The notes beneath the pieces are model-generated. The model was not told the DNA's origin. It did not search any database and saw nothing but the letters and a program-made list of their open reading frames with translations. Shown in pieces: positions 34,712 to 42,900 of a DNA stretch of 64,000 nucleotides. Every line of letters begins with the position of its first letter. The stretch's first letter is position 1. Source of the DNA: Thermus altitudinis (lineage in GTDB: Bacteria > Deinococcota > Deinococci > Deinococcales > Thermaceae); assembly GCF_022760835.1 (NCBI RefSeq), contig NZ_JAKTNQ010000001.1, positions 566 through 64,565 of the forward strand. The letters run 5' to 3'. A program made the position numbers and the translations under genes.

Positions 34712-34714
34712 GCT
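34709..34714 (+). promoter_or_regulatory. -10 box TAGGCT of mtnA, sharing the upstream stop codon
   Basis: TAGGCT starts with the TAG stop of the sugar dehydrogenase gene and is followed by TTAAGG and GTG 34721, a 6-nt gap. Confidence 0.45.
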
Positions 34715-34720
34715 TTAAGG

Positions 34721-35713
34721 GTGGAAAGGATCCTGCCCTTTCGCTTTGAGGAAAAGGAAGGGGTCTTCTGGCTTCTGGACCAGAGGAGGCTGCCCCTGGA
34801 GGAGGTTTGGGTTCCCGTGCGCACCGCCAAGGAGATGGCCCAGGCCATACGGGCCATGGTGGTGCGGGGGGCTCCGGCCATCGGGGTGGCCGCTGGCTTT
34901 GGCATGGTGCTGGCCCACCTAAGGGGCGAGGACCTGGAGGAGGCGGACCGGCTTTTGCGGCAGAGCCGGCCCACGGCGGTGAACCTCTTCCACGCCCTGG
35001 ACCGGATGCGCCCTCGCTGGGGCGACCTGAAGGGAAGCCTGCAGGAAGCCCAGGCCATCTGGCACGAGGTGGCGGAGACGGAAAAGGCCATCAGCCAGCA
35101 TGGGGCCAGGGTCCTGCGGGGCCAGGTCCTCACCCACTGCAACACCGGCCCCCTGGCCACCGGGGGGTACGGCACCGCCTTGGGGGCCATCGTGGAGGCC
35201 TTTCGCCAAGGGCGGGTGTCCCACGTCTGGGTGGACGAGACCCGGCCCTACCTGCAAGGGGCTAGGCTCACCGCCTATGAGCTGCAAAAGGCTCGGGTGC
35301 CGGCCACCCTCATTGCGGACAACATGGCGGGCTTCCTCATGGCAAGGGGCCGGGTGGATGCGGTCATGGTGGGGGTGGACCGCATGGCCTTGAATGGGGA
35401 CTTCGCCAACAAGATCGGCACCTACGCCCTGGCGGTCCTGGCCCACCACCACGGGATTCCCTTCTACGCCGCTTTGCCCCTCTCTTCCGTGGACCCCAGC
35501 CTGGAAACCGGGGAGGGCATCCCCATTGAGGAGCGCCCGGCCGAGGAGCTCCTGGAGCTAAAGGGGGTGCGCCTTGCCCCCGAGGGTTTCCCCGCCTACC
35601 ACCCGGCCTTTGACCTCACGCCCCACCGCTACCTCACGGGGATCGTCACGGAAAAGGGCGTGCTCTACCCTCCCTTTGACGAGGCCTTGCGCCGTGCCTT
35701 GGGGTTGGCTTGA
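34721..35713 (+). CDS. mtnA: S-methyl-5-thioribose-1-phosphate isomerase
   Basis: A 330-residue MtnA of the eIF2B-like family. VRGAPAIGVAAGFGM, the catalytic Cys in LTHCNTGPLATGGYGTALG, the Asp in VGVDRMALNGDFANKIGTY and the C-terminal FDLTPHRYLTGIVTEKGV are all present. It isomerises MTR-1-P to methylthioribulose-1-P in methionine salvage. The start is GTG 34721. Other salvage genes are not adjacent, but the phosphorylase at 19782 may supply its substrate. Confidence 0.95.
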   Translation: MERILPFRFEEKEGVFWLLDQRRLPLEEVWVPVRTAKEMAQAIRAMVVRGAPAIGVAAGFGMVLAHLRGEDLEEADRLLRQSRPTAVNLFHALDRMRPRWGDLKGSLQEAQAIWHEVAETEKAISQHGARVLRGQVLTHCNTGPLATGGYGTALGAIVEAFRQGRVSHVWVDETRPYLQGARLTAYELQKARVPATLIADNMAGFLMARGRVDAVMVGVDRMALNGDFANKIGTYALAVLAHHHGIPFYAALPLSSVDPSLETGEGIPIEERPAEELLELKGVRLAPEGFPAYHPAFDLTPHRYLTGIVTEKGVLYPPFDEALRRALGLA

Positions 35714-35720
35714 GGCCCTT

Positions 35721-36308
35721 TTGGGGCACGCCTGCCCGGGATGCGGGGGCAGGTTGGATGCGCCCCTCCTTTGTCAAGGTTGCCGCCAGGGCCTACGGGC
35801 TTTCGCTGGGCCAGGCGTGGTCTACCTAGGCCTCTATAGCCGCGTGGGAGGGGTGGTGCGGGCCTTGAAGTACCGGAGGCGGTTCGCCCTGGCTGCCCTT
35901 CTGGCCAAGCCCCTGGCGGAGGGGATCCGGGCCCAGGGTTGGGAGCTGGAGGGGATCACCGCGGTGCCCACCCTCTTCCCCCGCCTCCTCCTGAGGGGGT
36001 ATAACCCTCCGGAACTGGTGGCCCGGGAGGTGGCCAGGCGGCTTGGTGTGCCGTACCGGAGGGTTCTGAGGCGCACCCGTTACGCCCCAAGCCAGCCCAC
36101 CCGGGGCCGGGCTCGAGGGCGCTTGCCCCAGGACCTCTTCGCCCCGTCCCTTTCCGTGAAGGGAAACTGGCTTTTGCTAGACGATGTCTTAACCAGCGGG
36201 GCCACCTTCCTTAGGGCCAAGGAGGCCCTTTTGCGGGCGGGGGCAAGCCAGGTCTATGGGGCCTTCCTGGCGGTGCGGGACCCCGGGGCCCTGGGCCCTT
36301 ACCGCTAA
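35721..36308 (+). CDS. comF: ComF-family phosphoribosyltransferase-like competence protein
   Basis: A 195-residue ComF protein. The N-terminal zinc finger CPGC-x11-CQGC is followed by YSRVGGVVRALKYRRRFAL, VPTLFPRLLLRGYNPPELVA and the PRPP-loop motif LLLDDVLTSGATFLRAKEAL. ComF is needed for natural transformation in several bacteria and binds DnaA-type or PriA helicases; its reaction is unknown. The start is set at TTG 35721, just before the zinc finger, with TTGAGG 8 nt upstream. It lies 7 nt after mtnA. Confidence 0.88.
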   Translation: MGHACPGCGGRLDAPLLCQGCRQGLRAFAGPGVVYLGLYSRVGGVVRALKYRRRFALAALLAKPLAEGIRAQGWELEGITAVPTLFPRLLLRGYNPPELVAREVARRLGVPYRRVLRRTRYAPSQPTRGRARGRLPQDLFAPSLSVKGNWLLLDDVLTSGATFLRAKEALLRAGASQVYGAFLAVRDPGALGPYR

Positions 36309-36331
36309 GGCCACACTCTCCTTCCCTGGGG

Positions 36332-36346
36332 CTCCTAGACTAGGAG
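36332..36346 (+). promoter_or_regulatory. Perfect inverted repeat CTCCTAG-A-CTAGGAG
   Basis: A 7-bp inverted repeat with a single central base lies in the 58-bp gap between comF and the DUF4258 gene. It contains TAGACT (36336-36341), a possible -10 box, so it could be an operator. Confidence 0.35.
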
Positions 36347-36366
36347 GGTAGAGGGGGTGGGTTTCC

Positions 36367-36765
36367 GTGAGAAAGTTCCGCCGCCTGGAAGACCTACTGC
36401 CCCACCTCCGGGAAGGCCGCTACCGCCTTGGGCCCCACGTGGCCAAGCACATGCTACAGGAGGGCTTCACCGAGCTGGATGTGCTCAGGGCCTTGGAATG
36501 GGGCCGGGAGTTGGCCATCTACCCCGAGGAGCAGCGGATGCTGGTCTTGGGCTACATGGTCTTTCCCCCGCGCCTGAAGCTTCCCCTGCATGTGGTGCTG
36601 GAGTACGCCACGCCCCGGCACGTGGACATCGTGACCGCCTTCATCCCCAAGGAACCCTACCGGGTCTACTCCCGGGCCCGTTTGGCCGCCATCCTGCGCT
36701 TTGACGGGGCCTTAGAGGAGGTGCGCTGGACTAAGCCCAAGGAAGCCTACCCCGCCTGGGACTAG
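36367..36765 (+). CDS. DUF4258-like protein of unknown function
   Basis: A 132-residue protein beginning with GTG 36367. The stretch YRLGPHVAKHMLQEGFTELDVLRALEWG (about residues 19-46) and LHVVLEYATPRHVDIVTAFIP resemble DUF4258 proteins, small alpha/beta proteins sometimes found in toxin-antitoxin or RelE-like settings. No partner gene is beside it. The TAG stop shares CTAG with the convergent fur stop. Function is unknown. Confidence 0.7.
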   Translation: MRKFRRLEDLLPHLREGRYRLGPHVAKHMLQEGFTELDVLRALEWGRELAIYPEEQRMLVLGYMVFPPRLKLPLHVVLEYATPRHVDIVTAFIPKEPYRVYSRARLAAILRFDGALEEVRWTKPKEAYPAWD

Positions 36766-37130
36766 GTGCACTCTGGGCAGCGGCCGAAGACCGTGACCTC
36801 GTGGCCTTCGGCTAAAAAGCCCGGAGGCAGGTGGCCCTCCAGGGCTAGGTCGCAGCCCAAAAGCTCGTACACCTTCCCGCATAGGCGGCAAAGGAAGTGG
36901 TGGTGGTGTTCCCGGCCTGCGGGTTCGTACCGGGGGGGTTCGCCGGGAAGGACCACGGGGATTAGGAAGCCCTCCTCCACCAAGCCTTTTAGGGTACGGT
37001 ACACGGTGGCCAGGCCCAAGGAGGGGACCTTCCTCTTGGCCAGCTCCAGGACCTCTTGGGGGGAGAGGGGCCGGCCTGCCTCTAAAAAGGTTTCCCGGAT
37101 GGCCCGCCGCTGCCGGGTGGAGCGCTCCAT
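36762..37130 (-). CDS. Fur-family metal-responsive repressor
   Basis: A 122-residue Fur/PerR/Zur protein. The winged helix includes TRQRRAIRETFLEAGRPLS and LGLATVYRTLKGLVEEG; the metal site is the HHHHF cluster; structural zinc is held by CRLC and the C-terminal CPEC. Which metal it senses cannot be told from sequence. ATG 37130 is 6 nt after a TATTCT box. A Fur-like inverted repeat lies in the divergent promoter region at 37149-37164, suggesting autoregulation and control of the YibE/F gene. Confidence 0.92.
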   Translation of the reverse strand: MERSTRQRRAIRETFLEAGRPLSPQEVLELAKRKVPSLGLATVYRTLKGLVEEGFLIPVVLPGEPPRYEPAGREHHHHFLCRLCGKVYELLGCDLALEGHLPPGFLAEGHEVTVFGRCPECT

Positions 37131-37136
37131 GCTCCC

Positions 37137-37142
37137 AGAATA
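37137..37142 (-). promoter_or_regulatory. -10 box TATTCT of the fur-family gene (leaderless)
   Basis: Minus-strand TATTCT is 6 nt before ATG 37130. Confidence 0.55.
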
Positions 37143-37148
37143 GCAATC

Positions 37149-37164
37149 TGAGAAAAAGTTTTCA
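37149..37164 (-). promoter_or_regulatory. Fur/PerR-like operator between divergent genes
   Basis: TGAGAAA-AA-GTTTTCA is an imperfect inverted repeat (5 of 7 positions match) of the TGA-A/T-rich-TCA kind bound by Fur-family repressors. It lies between the -10 box of the fur gene and that of the YibE/F gene, and is strikingly AT-rich for this genome. Confidence 0.55.
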
Positions 37165-37175
37165 TCCTTCCGGGG

Positions 37176-37181
37176 TAAAGT
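37176..37181 (+). promoter_or_regulatory. -10 box TAAAGT of the YibE/F gene (leaderless)
   Basis: TAAAGT is followed by 6 nt and ATG 37188. Confidence 0.55.
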
Positions 37182-37187
37182 GGCGGC

Positions 37188-38204
37188 ATGCGCTTGGGGG
37201 TTCTCCTATGTTTGCTCCTCCTACCCGCCTTGGCCCAGGGCGAGGGGAGGTACCTGGTGGGTCGCCTGGTGGCCCTCGAGCCCCAAGGGGGCGTGGCCCA
37301 GGTGGAGGTGGGGGGCAGGAGGCTTCCGGCCCTCCTCCCCGTGGATGGCGGCCAGTACCGGCTGGGCCAGCGGGTGGTCCTCTACCAGGAGGGGGGCCGG
37401 ACCTATGTGACCGAGCCCGACCGCATCCCCTGGCTTCTTGGTCTTTTGGGCCTGTTCGCCTTCCTGGCGGCCCTCTTGGGCCGGGGCAAGGGGGTTAGGG
37501 GGCTTGTGGGCACCTTTTTGAGCCTTTTGGTGGTGGTCTACTTTGTGGTTCCCAGGGTGGCGGCTGGGGGGAACCCGCTTCTTTACGCCTTTTTGGGAAG
37601 CCTGGGGGTGCTTCTTCTCACCGTGTACCTGGTCCACGGGGTAAACCGCAAGACCACCGCCGCCCTATTGGGCACCCTGGCCTCGGTGGCCTTGGTCCTC
37701 CTCTTGGCCCTCTTCTTCACCCGGGCCCTGGGGTTCACGGGCCTGGCCTCGGAGGAGGCCCTCCTCCTGAGGCAATGGGGTGGGGTGGACTTGGTCTCCC
37801 TCTTCCTGGCGGGAGTGGTGGTGGGGGCCTTGGGAGCTTTGACCGACGTGACGGTGACCCAGGCGGCGGTGGTCCAGGCCTTGGCCCACGCCAACCCCCG
37901 CTTTGGCCTGGGGGAGCTTTACCGGAGGGGCATGGAGGTGGGCTACGACCACATGGGTAGCCTGGTGAACACCCTGGTCTTGGCCTATGCGGCCGGTTCC
38001 TTACCCCTTTTCCTCCTCCTCACCAAGGACCCCACCCCCTTGCGCTTCCTCCTCAATACCGAGCCCTTTGCCGCCGAGATGGTCTCCATGGTGCTGGGTT
38101 CCTTGGGGCTTCTCCTGGCGGTACCCTTCACCACCTTGGTGGCCGCCTGGGCCTTCCAGGGTGGGAAAGGGGGACCGCCGGAGGCCCACAGCCACCCCCA
38201 CTGA
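37188..38204 (+). CDS. YibE/F-family membrane protein
   Basis: A 338-residue protein: signal peptide (LGVLLCLLLLPALAQG), a small extracytoplasmic beta domain (GRLVALEPQGGVAQVEVGG...QRVVLY, about residues 22-75), then about seven to eight membrane segments. YibE/F hallmarks are GALTDVTVTQAAVV and ELYRRGMEVGYDHMGSLVNTLVLAYAG-like (here AYAAG). The C-terminus ends in HSHPH. Function of the family is unknown. The shared Fur-like operator suggests a link with metal or redox stress. Confidence 0.88.
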   Translation: MRLGVLLCLLLLPALAQGEGRYLVGRLVALEPQGGVAQVEVGGRRLPALLPVDGGQYRLGQRVVLYQEGGRTYVTEPDRIPWLLGLLGLFAFLAALLGRGKGVRGLVGTFLSLLVVVYFVVPRVAAGGNPLLYAFLGSLGVLLLTVYLVHGVNRKTTAALLGTLASVALVLLLALFFTRALGFTGLASEEALLLRQWGGVDLVSLFLAGVVVGALGALTDVTVTQAAVVQALAHANPRFGLGELYRRGMEVGYDHMGSLVNTLVLAYAAGSLPLFLLLTKDPTPLRFLLNTEPFAAEMVSMVLGSLGLLLAVPFTTLVAAWAFQGGKGGPPEAHSHPH

Positions 38205-38222
38205 GCCTTGGGCAGGGGTAGT

Positions 38223-39353
38223 ATGGAAGGCGTGCGGCTCCTCCATACCGCGGACTGGCACCTGGGCAAGGTATTAAAGGGCGTGGACCGGACCCCGGAG
38301 GTGGGCGAGGCCCTGAAGGCCCTTGTGGAGGTGGTGGCCAAGGAAGGGGTGGACCTAATGGTGATCTCGGGGGACCTCTTTGACCGCCCCCAGGTATCCG
38401 CCGAGGCCGAGGCCATGGCGGTGGAGTTTTTCCTGCGCCTTAGGGAGCTTGGGGTTCCCGCCTTGGTCATCGCCGGCAACCATGACCCCAAGGAGCGCCT
38501 CGAGGCCCTCGCCCCCCTCTTGGCCCTGGCGGGGGCGGAGGTGAGGGGGAAGCCCCTTTTCCGGGAGGAAGGGGGTGTGGTCCGGGTGGGGGACCTCGAG
38601 GCGGCCCTCCTTCCCTTTGTTTCCGAGCGCATCCTGGTGAAAAAGGTCCTGCAAGAGGCCGAGGAACGCCACCGCACCTACGCCGAGGCCATGCGCCGCA
38701 TTCTGGACAACTTGCGAAGCCCCTTGATGTTGGGGCATTTTGCCCTGGAGGGGGCGCGGCCGGGGGCAGGAGAGTTCGCCTTCCACCTCACGGGTAGCTA
38801 CGCCGTGCCCCCTTCCGCCCTGCCCCTGGAGGCCCGCTATCTGGCCCTGGGCCACATCCACCGCCAGCAACAGGTTTCCGAGGCCCCGGTGGCTTGGTAC
38901 TCGGGAAGCCTCATCCAGCTGGACTTCGGGGAGGGGGAGGAGGCGGAGCGGGGGGCCTTGCTGGTGGAGGTGCCCGAGAGGGGTCCGGTCCGGGTCCACC
39001 CCCTACGGGAGCGCTGGGGCAAGCCCTTAAGGACCTTCCGCCTGAAGCCCGAGGAGCTGGACGGGAGGCTTCCCGAGCTGGAGCGCTTTCCCGGCTACCT
39101 CCGGCTGGTGGTGGAGGGCCGGCTTTCCCCAGCGGTGAAGGAGAGGCTCTTCCAGGGGCTTCCCCATCTCCTGGCGGTGGAGACCTTGGGAGGGCTGGAG
39201 GATGGGGAGATGGGCTCGGCTCCGGAACTGGGCTTGGTGGAGGCCTACGAACGCTATCTGAGGGAGCGGGGGCGCCAGGAGGAGGCGCTTTTGGAGCGGT
39301 TTGGCCAGGTGCTTAAGGAGGTGGAGCTTGAGGCCCTTGCGCCTGGAGCTTGA
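38223..39353 (+). CDS. sbcD: Exonuclease SbcD (Mre11-type subunit)
   Basis: A 376-residue calcineurin-like phosphoesterase. The metal motifs are complete: HTADWHLGK, SGDLFDRP, AGNHDPKE, GHFALEG and GHIHRQQ. With SbcC it opens hairpins and processes blocked DNA ends. ATG 38223 is preceded by GCAGGGG. It follows the YibE/F gene by 18 nt. Its last 26 nt overlap sbcC. Confidence 0.96.
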   Translation: MEGVRLLHTADWHLGKVLKGVDRTPEVGEALKALVEVVAKEGVDLMVISGDLFDRPQVSAEAEAMAVEFFLRLRELGVPALVIAGNHDPKERLEALAPLLALAGAEVRGKPLFREEGGVVRVGDLEAALLPFVSERILVKKVLQEAEERHRTYAEAMRRILDNLRSPLMLGHFALEGARPGAGEFAFHLTGSYAVPPSALPLEARYLALGHIHRQQQVSEAPVAWYSGSLIQLDFGEGEEAERGALLVEVPERGPVRVHPLRERWGKPLRTFRLKPEELDGRLPELERFPGYLRLVVEGRLSPAVKERLFQGLPHLLAVETLGGLEDGEMGSAPELGLVEAYERYLRERGRQEEALLERFGQVLKEVELEALAPGA

Positions 39354-42288
39354 GGGGTTTGGCCCTTACCGGGAGCGGCAGGGGGTGGACTTTTCCGACG
39401 TGGAGCTTTTCGCCATCACCGGGCCCACGGGAAGCGGGAAGAGCACCCTTTTAGACGCCATGGCCTTCGCCCTCTATGGCCTCGTGCCCCGGGTGGGGCG
39501 GAACGTGGGAAGCCTGGTCCACCCTGCCGCCAGCGAGGCCCGGGTGCGCCTCACCTTCCAGGTGGGGGGAAGGGTCTATAGGGTGGAGCGGGTCCGGGGA
39601 AGGAGGAGCGAGGGCCGGCTGTTCCAGGTGGAGCCCGCCGGGGAGAAGCTTCTCCCCCTGGAGACCCTGGAGGCCCTGAACCGGACCTTGGAGGAACTCT
39701 TGGGGCTCAGCTACGAGGCCTTCACCCGGGCTTTGCTTCTACCCCAAGGGGAGTTTGACCGTTTCCTTAAGGGGGAGGCCAAGGAAAGGCGGAGGATCCT
39801 CCTGGACCTCTTTGAGCTTTCCCGGCTGGAGCGGGCCCGGGACAAGGCGGCCTCCCACAAGGCGGCCCTCCTGGAGGAGAAGGGCCGGCTGGAGGGGGAG
39901 CTTTTGGGGCTTCGTGAGGTGAGCCTCGAGGCCAAGGAGGAGCTGGAGAAGGAGCTGGCCCATCTATCCCAGGGGATCGCCCACCTTCTTCAGGAGAAGA
40001 AGCAGCTGGAAAAAGGGCTTGCCGAGGGGAGGGACCTGGAGTCCCTTCTTAAGCGCCTAAGGGAGTTGGAAGGCCGCCTACACCGCCTTAAGGCCGAGGC
40101 CCCCCGCATGGGGGAGGTGGAGGAAAGGCTCAAGAAGGCGGAGGAGGCGGAAAAGGCCTTGCCCCTTTGGCAAGACCTCAGGCGGAAGGAGGAGGCCTTG
40201 GCCGCCACCCAGGGAAGGCTCCGGGGGCTAAGGGACCAGCTGGAAAAGCTGGAACGGGAGCGCCGGGCCCTGGCCTTTGACCCCGGGGAGCTGAAGGCGG
40301 CGCAAAGGGCGCTCCGGGAGGCGGAAGGGCTTAGGGCCCTCGAGGCCCTTTGGCGCCGGGTGGGGGTGAAGGAGCACCCCGCCCCCAGGGTGGGGCTTTC
40401 CCCCGAGGTCTATGTGGAGGCCTTGGAGTCCCTGCTTCGGGAGGAGGCCCTTTTGGCGGAGAGGGAGCGGGGGCTGGCCCGCCTGGTGGAGGGGCAAAGG
40501 CGGCTTGGGGAAAAGGAGGAGGCCTTAAGGCAACTTAAGGAGGCCCTGGAGCGCCTGGTGGCGGAGGGGGAGCAGGCCCGGGCCCAGGTGAAGGCCCTAG
40601 AGGAGGCCCGGAAGGGGGCCGAGGCCCACCGGCTTTGGCTGGAGCTGGAGGAGATCGCGAGGCGAAGGGGGCTTTTGGAGGAGGAAAAAAAGCGCCTGGA
40701 GGCCGAGCTCGCCCACCTGGCCCAGGAGGAGAAGCGGCTTGGGCTTCTTGCCTACCGCGATCTTCTGCACCCCGGGGAGCCCTGCCCCCTGTGCGGCGGC
40801 GTGGTCCGCGCCCTGCCCCCGGTGCCGGAGGGGCCCGGGGCCTCCGGCCTCAGGAAGAGGCGGGAGGAGGGGGAGAAGGCCTTGCGGGAGGTCCTGACCC
40901 GGCTCGGGGCCCTGGCGGAGGAGGAAAGGGCCAAGCGCGAGGCCCTAAAGGCCCTGGGGGTTCCACCCCGCCCCGGGGATCCCAAGGCCCTGGAGGAGGA
41001 GCTCCAGGGGGCGCAAGCCAGGCTTCAGGAGCTTAGGGAACGGTACAGGGAAAAACAGGGGGAGGCCCGGGCCCTCGAGGAGGAGGTGAAGCGGCTTTCC
41101 CAGGAGTTGGAGCATGGGCGCCGGGAGCTTTCCGGTCTGGAGGGGGAGGTGGGGCCCCTAACGGATCTCGGCGGACAAGAAGCGGCCTGGGAAAGGGTCC
41201 GGGAAGCCTTGGCCTCCTTGCGGCGGGAGAAGGAGGCCTTGGGGGCTGGGCTTTACCGCCTGCTTTGGGAAATGACGGGGGGGAGGCCGGTGGGGGAGCA
41301 CATCGGACAGCTTTCCCGAAGGCTGGAGGAGCTGGAAAAAAAGGAGGGGCGGGACCGCCAACTGGCCCAGGCCCTGGAGGAGGTTTCCCGGACCCTGGCG
41401 GGGCTTTCGGCCCAGGAGAAGGAGCAGGAAAAGGCCCTGGAGGAGGCCAGGGGCCGGGTCTTGGGCCTGATGCCTGAGGAGGAGGCCAAGGCCCTCTACC
41501 TCTCCCCTGAGGAGCGGGAGGCCTTGGCCAAGAGGGTCCGGGCCCACCGGGAGGAGGTTTCCCAGGTGGAGGCCCTCCTGGTGGAGGTGGAAAAGGAGGT
41601 CAGGGCCCGTTTTCCCGGTCCCCTCCCTTCCCTGGAGGAGGTGGAGGCCCGGCTGCGGGAGGTGGAGGCGCGGCTTTCCCAGGTGCAGGAGGACCTCCAG
41701 GGCAAGATGGGGAAACGGGCCGTTTTGCAAGAGCGGCTCGAGGCCGTGGAGGGAAAGCTCAAGCACCGCCAGGCGCTGCAGGCCCGTCTGGCGGAGGTGG
41801 TGCGGGAGGTGGACCTATGGGAAAAGCTGGCCTTTGACCTGCAGCAGAACAACTTCCCCGCCTACCTCCTGGGCCTTAGGCAGAGGAACCTGGTGGAGCG
41901 GGCGGATGAGCTCATGGCCACCCTTTCCGCGGGCCGCTACCGCCTCCGCTCCAAGGAGGACGAGTACCAGGTGCTGGACCTCTGGACGGAGACCGTGCGT
42001 CCGGTGAAGACCCTTTCCGGAGGGGAAAGCTTCCTGGCTAGCCTCTCCTTGGCCCTGGCCCTTTCCGAGGAGCTTTCCCGGGGGCGGCTTGGGGCCCTCT
42101 TTTTGGACGAGGGCTTTGGCACCCTGGACCCCGAGACCTTGGAGGTGGTGGCGGGGGTGTTGGAAGGCCTCCCCACCCGGGGGCGGCTGGTGGGGATCGT
42201 CACCCATGTGGAGGCCTTGGCGGAGAGGCTTCCCGCAAGGCTTCGGGTGCGCAAACACCCTTCGGGGAGCCGGGTGGAGTGGGCCTAG
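39328..42288 (+). CDS. sbcC: Exonuclease subunit SbcC (Rad50-type ATPase)
   Basis: A 986-residue SMC-like protein. The N-terminal Walker A is ITGPTGSGKSTLLDAM, followed by LLPQGEFDRFLKG, two long coiled coils and the zinc hook CPLC at about residues 486-489 (GEPCPLCGG). The C-terminal head has the ABC signature TLSGGESFLASLSLALALSE and Walker B ALFLDEGFGTLD. The start is set at TTG 39328, which has a perfect AAGGAGGTG 4-12 nt upstream and yields the canonical start RPLRLELEGFGPYRE; the longer open frame lies inside sbcD. Coupled to sbcD. Confidence 0.95.
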   Translation: MRPLRLELEGFGPYRERQGVDFSDVELFAITGPTGSGKSTLLDAMAFALYGLVPRVGRNVGSLVHPAASEARVRLTFQVGGRVYRVERVRGRRSEGRLFQVEPAGEKLLPLETLEALNRTLEELLGLSYEAFTRALLLPQGEFDRFLKGEAKERRRILLDLFELSRLERARDKAASHKAALLEEKGRLEGELLGLREVSLEAKEELEKELAHLSQGIAHLLQEKKQLEKGLAEGRDLESLLKRLRELEGRLHRLKAEAPRMGEVEERLKKAEEAEKALPLWQDLRRKEEALAATQGRLRGLRDQLEKLERERRALAFDPGELKAAQRALREAEGLRALEALWRRVGVKEHPAPRVGLSPEVYVEALESLLREEALLAERERGLARLVEGQRRLGEKEEALRQLKEALERLVAEGEQARAQVKALEEARKGAEAHRLWLELEEIARRRGLLEEEKKRLEAELAHLAQEEKRLGLLAYRDLLHPGEPCPLCGGVVRALPPVPEGPGASGLRKRREEGEKALREVLTRLGALAEEERAKREALKALGVPPRPGDPKALEEELQGAQARLQELRERYREKQGEARALEEEVKRLSQELEHGRRELSGLEGEVGPLTDLGGQEAAWERVREALASLRREKEALGAGLYRLLWEMTGGRPVGEHIGQLSRRLEELEKKEGRDRQLAQALEEVSRTLAGLSAQEKEQEKALEEARGRVLGLMPEEEAKALYLSPEEREALAKRVRAHREEVSQVEALLVEVEKEVRARFPGPLPSLEEVEARLREVEARLSQVQEDLQGKMGKRAVLQERLEAVEGKLKHRQALQARLAEVVREVDLWEKLAFDLQQNNFPAYLLGLRQRNLVERADELMATLSAGRYRLRSKEDEYQVLDLWTETVRPVKTLSGGESFLASLSLALALSEELSRGRLGALFLDEGFGTLDPETLEVVAGVLEGLPTRGRLVGIVTHVEALAERLPARLRVRKHPSGSRVEWA

Positions 42289-42431
42289 GGCCGGGCCGGG
42301 TTTGGGGACGGGATGGGGTAAAGGGGCGGAAAGGGTCTTTTGTCTCTACCCCACGAGATACCTGAGGGAATAGGGTGAAGGATGCCCGCAAACCCCCTTT
42401 GCTCCCTTCCCGCCGGGCATGGAGGTGCGCC

Positions 42432-42809
42432 ATGAAGAAGGCCAAGGACATCATGTCCACCGAGGTGGTGAAGATCCAGGGTTCGGCCACGGTGAAGGAG
42501 GCCATCAACCTCATGAAGGAGACCGGCCTTAGGGCCCTCATCGTGGACCGGCGCAACGAGGAGGACGCCTACGGCATCGTCACGGAAACCGACATCGTCT
42601 ACAAGGTGATCGCCTACGGTAAGGATCCCGCCACGGTGCAGGTGCACGAGATCATGACCAAGCCGGTGATCACCGTAAACCCTGACCTGGGTGTGGAGTA
42701 CGTGGCCCGGCTCTTCGCCAACACCGGGATCCGCCGGGCACCGGTCATCCAGGGGGAGGTGATCGGCATCGTATCCGTGACGGACATCCTGCGCAAGGCG
42801 GTCTTCTGA
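42432..42809 (+). CDS. Two-CBS-domain protein
   Basis: A 125-residue protein made of a CBS pair: KKAKDIMSTEVVKIQGSATV...YGIVTETDIVYKV and VHEIMTKPVITVNPDLGVEYVARLFANTGIRRAPVIQGEVIGIVSVTDIL (motifs abridged at about residues 3-60 and 68-122). Such stand-alone pairs usually bind adenine nucleotides and may regulate partner proteins; no partner is evident. ATG 42432 has GGAGGTGC upstream. The preceding gap 42289-42431 is GC-rich; a TAGGGT at 42371-42376 is a weak -10 candidate and I see nothing else there. A strong terminator follows. Confidence 0.9.
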   Translation: MKKAKDIMSTEVVKIQGSATVKEAINLMKETGLRALIVDRRNEEDAYGIVTETDIVYKVIAYGKDPATVQVHEIMTKPVITVNPDLGVEYVARLFANTGIRRAPVIQGEVIGIVSVTDILRKAVF

Positions 42810-42820
42810 GGGCAAAAGGG

Positions 42821-42853
42821 GGAAGGAGGCCCCCCTTGGGGGGGCTTCCTTTT
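42821..42853 (+). terminator. Rho-independent terminator after the CBS gene
   Basis: GGAAGGAGGCCCCCC pairs with GGGGGGGCTTCC around a short TTG loop, with one small mismatch, and is followed by TTTTCTT. Confidence 0.85.
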
Positions 42854-42854
42854 C

Positions 42855-42883
42855 TTGACTTGGTCTAAGGGTTTGGGTAGGCT
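42855..42883 (+). promoter_or_regulatory. Promoter of the esterase gene
   Basis: TTGACT (42855-42860), a 17-nt spacer and TAGGCT (42878-42883), starting right at the end of the CBS terminator. GGAGGTG lies before ATG 42901. Confidence 0.75.
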
Positions 42884-42900
42884 CCTGGTGGAGGTGCAGA

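Noticed and set aside
42289-42431. Riboswitch or leader RNA before the CBS gene
   Set aside because: No recognisable aptamer, only a weak TAGGGT box; nothing beyond a short untranslated region can be supported.
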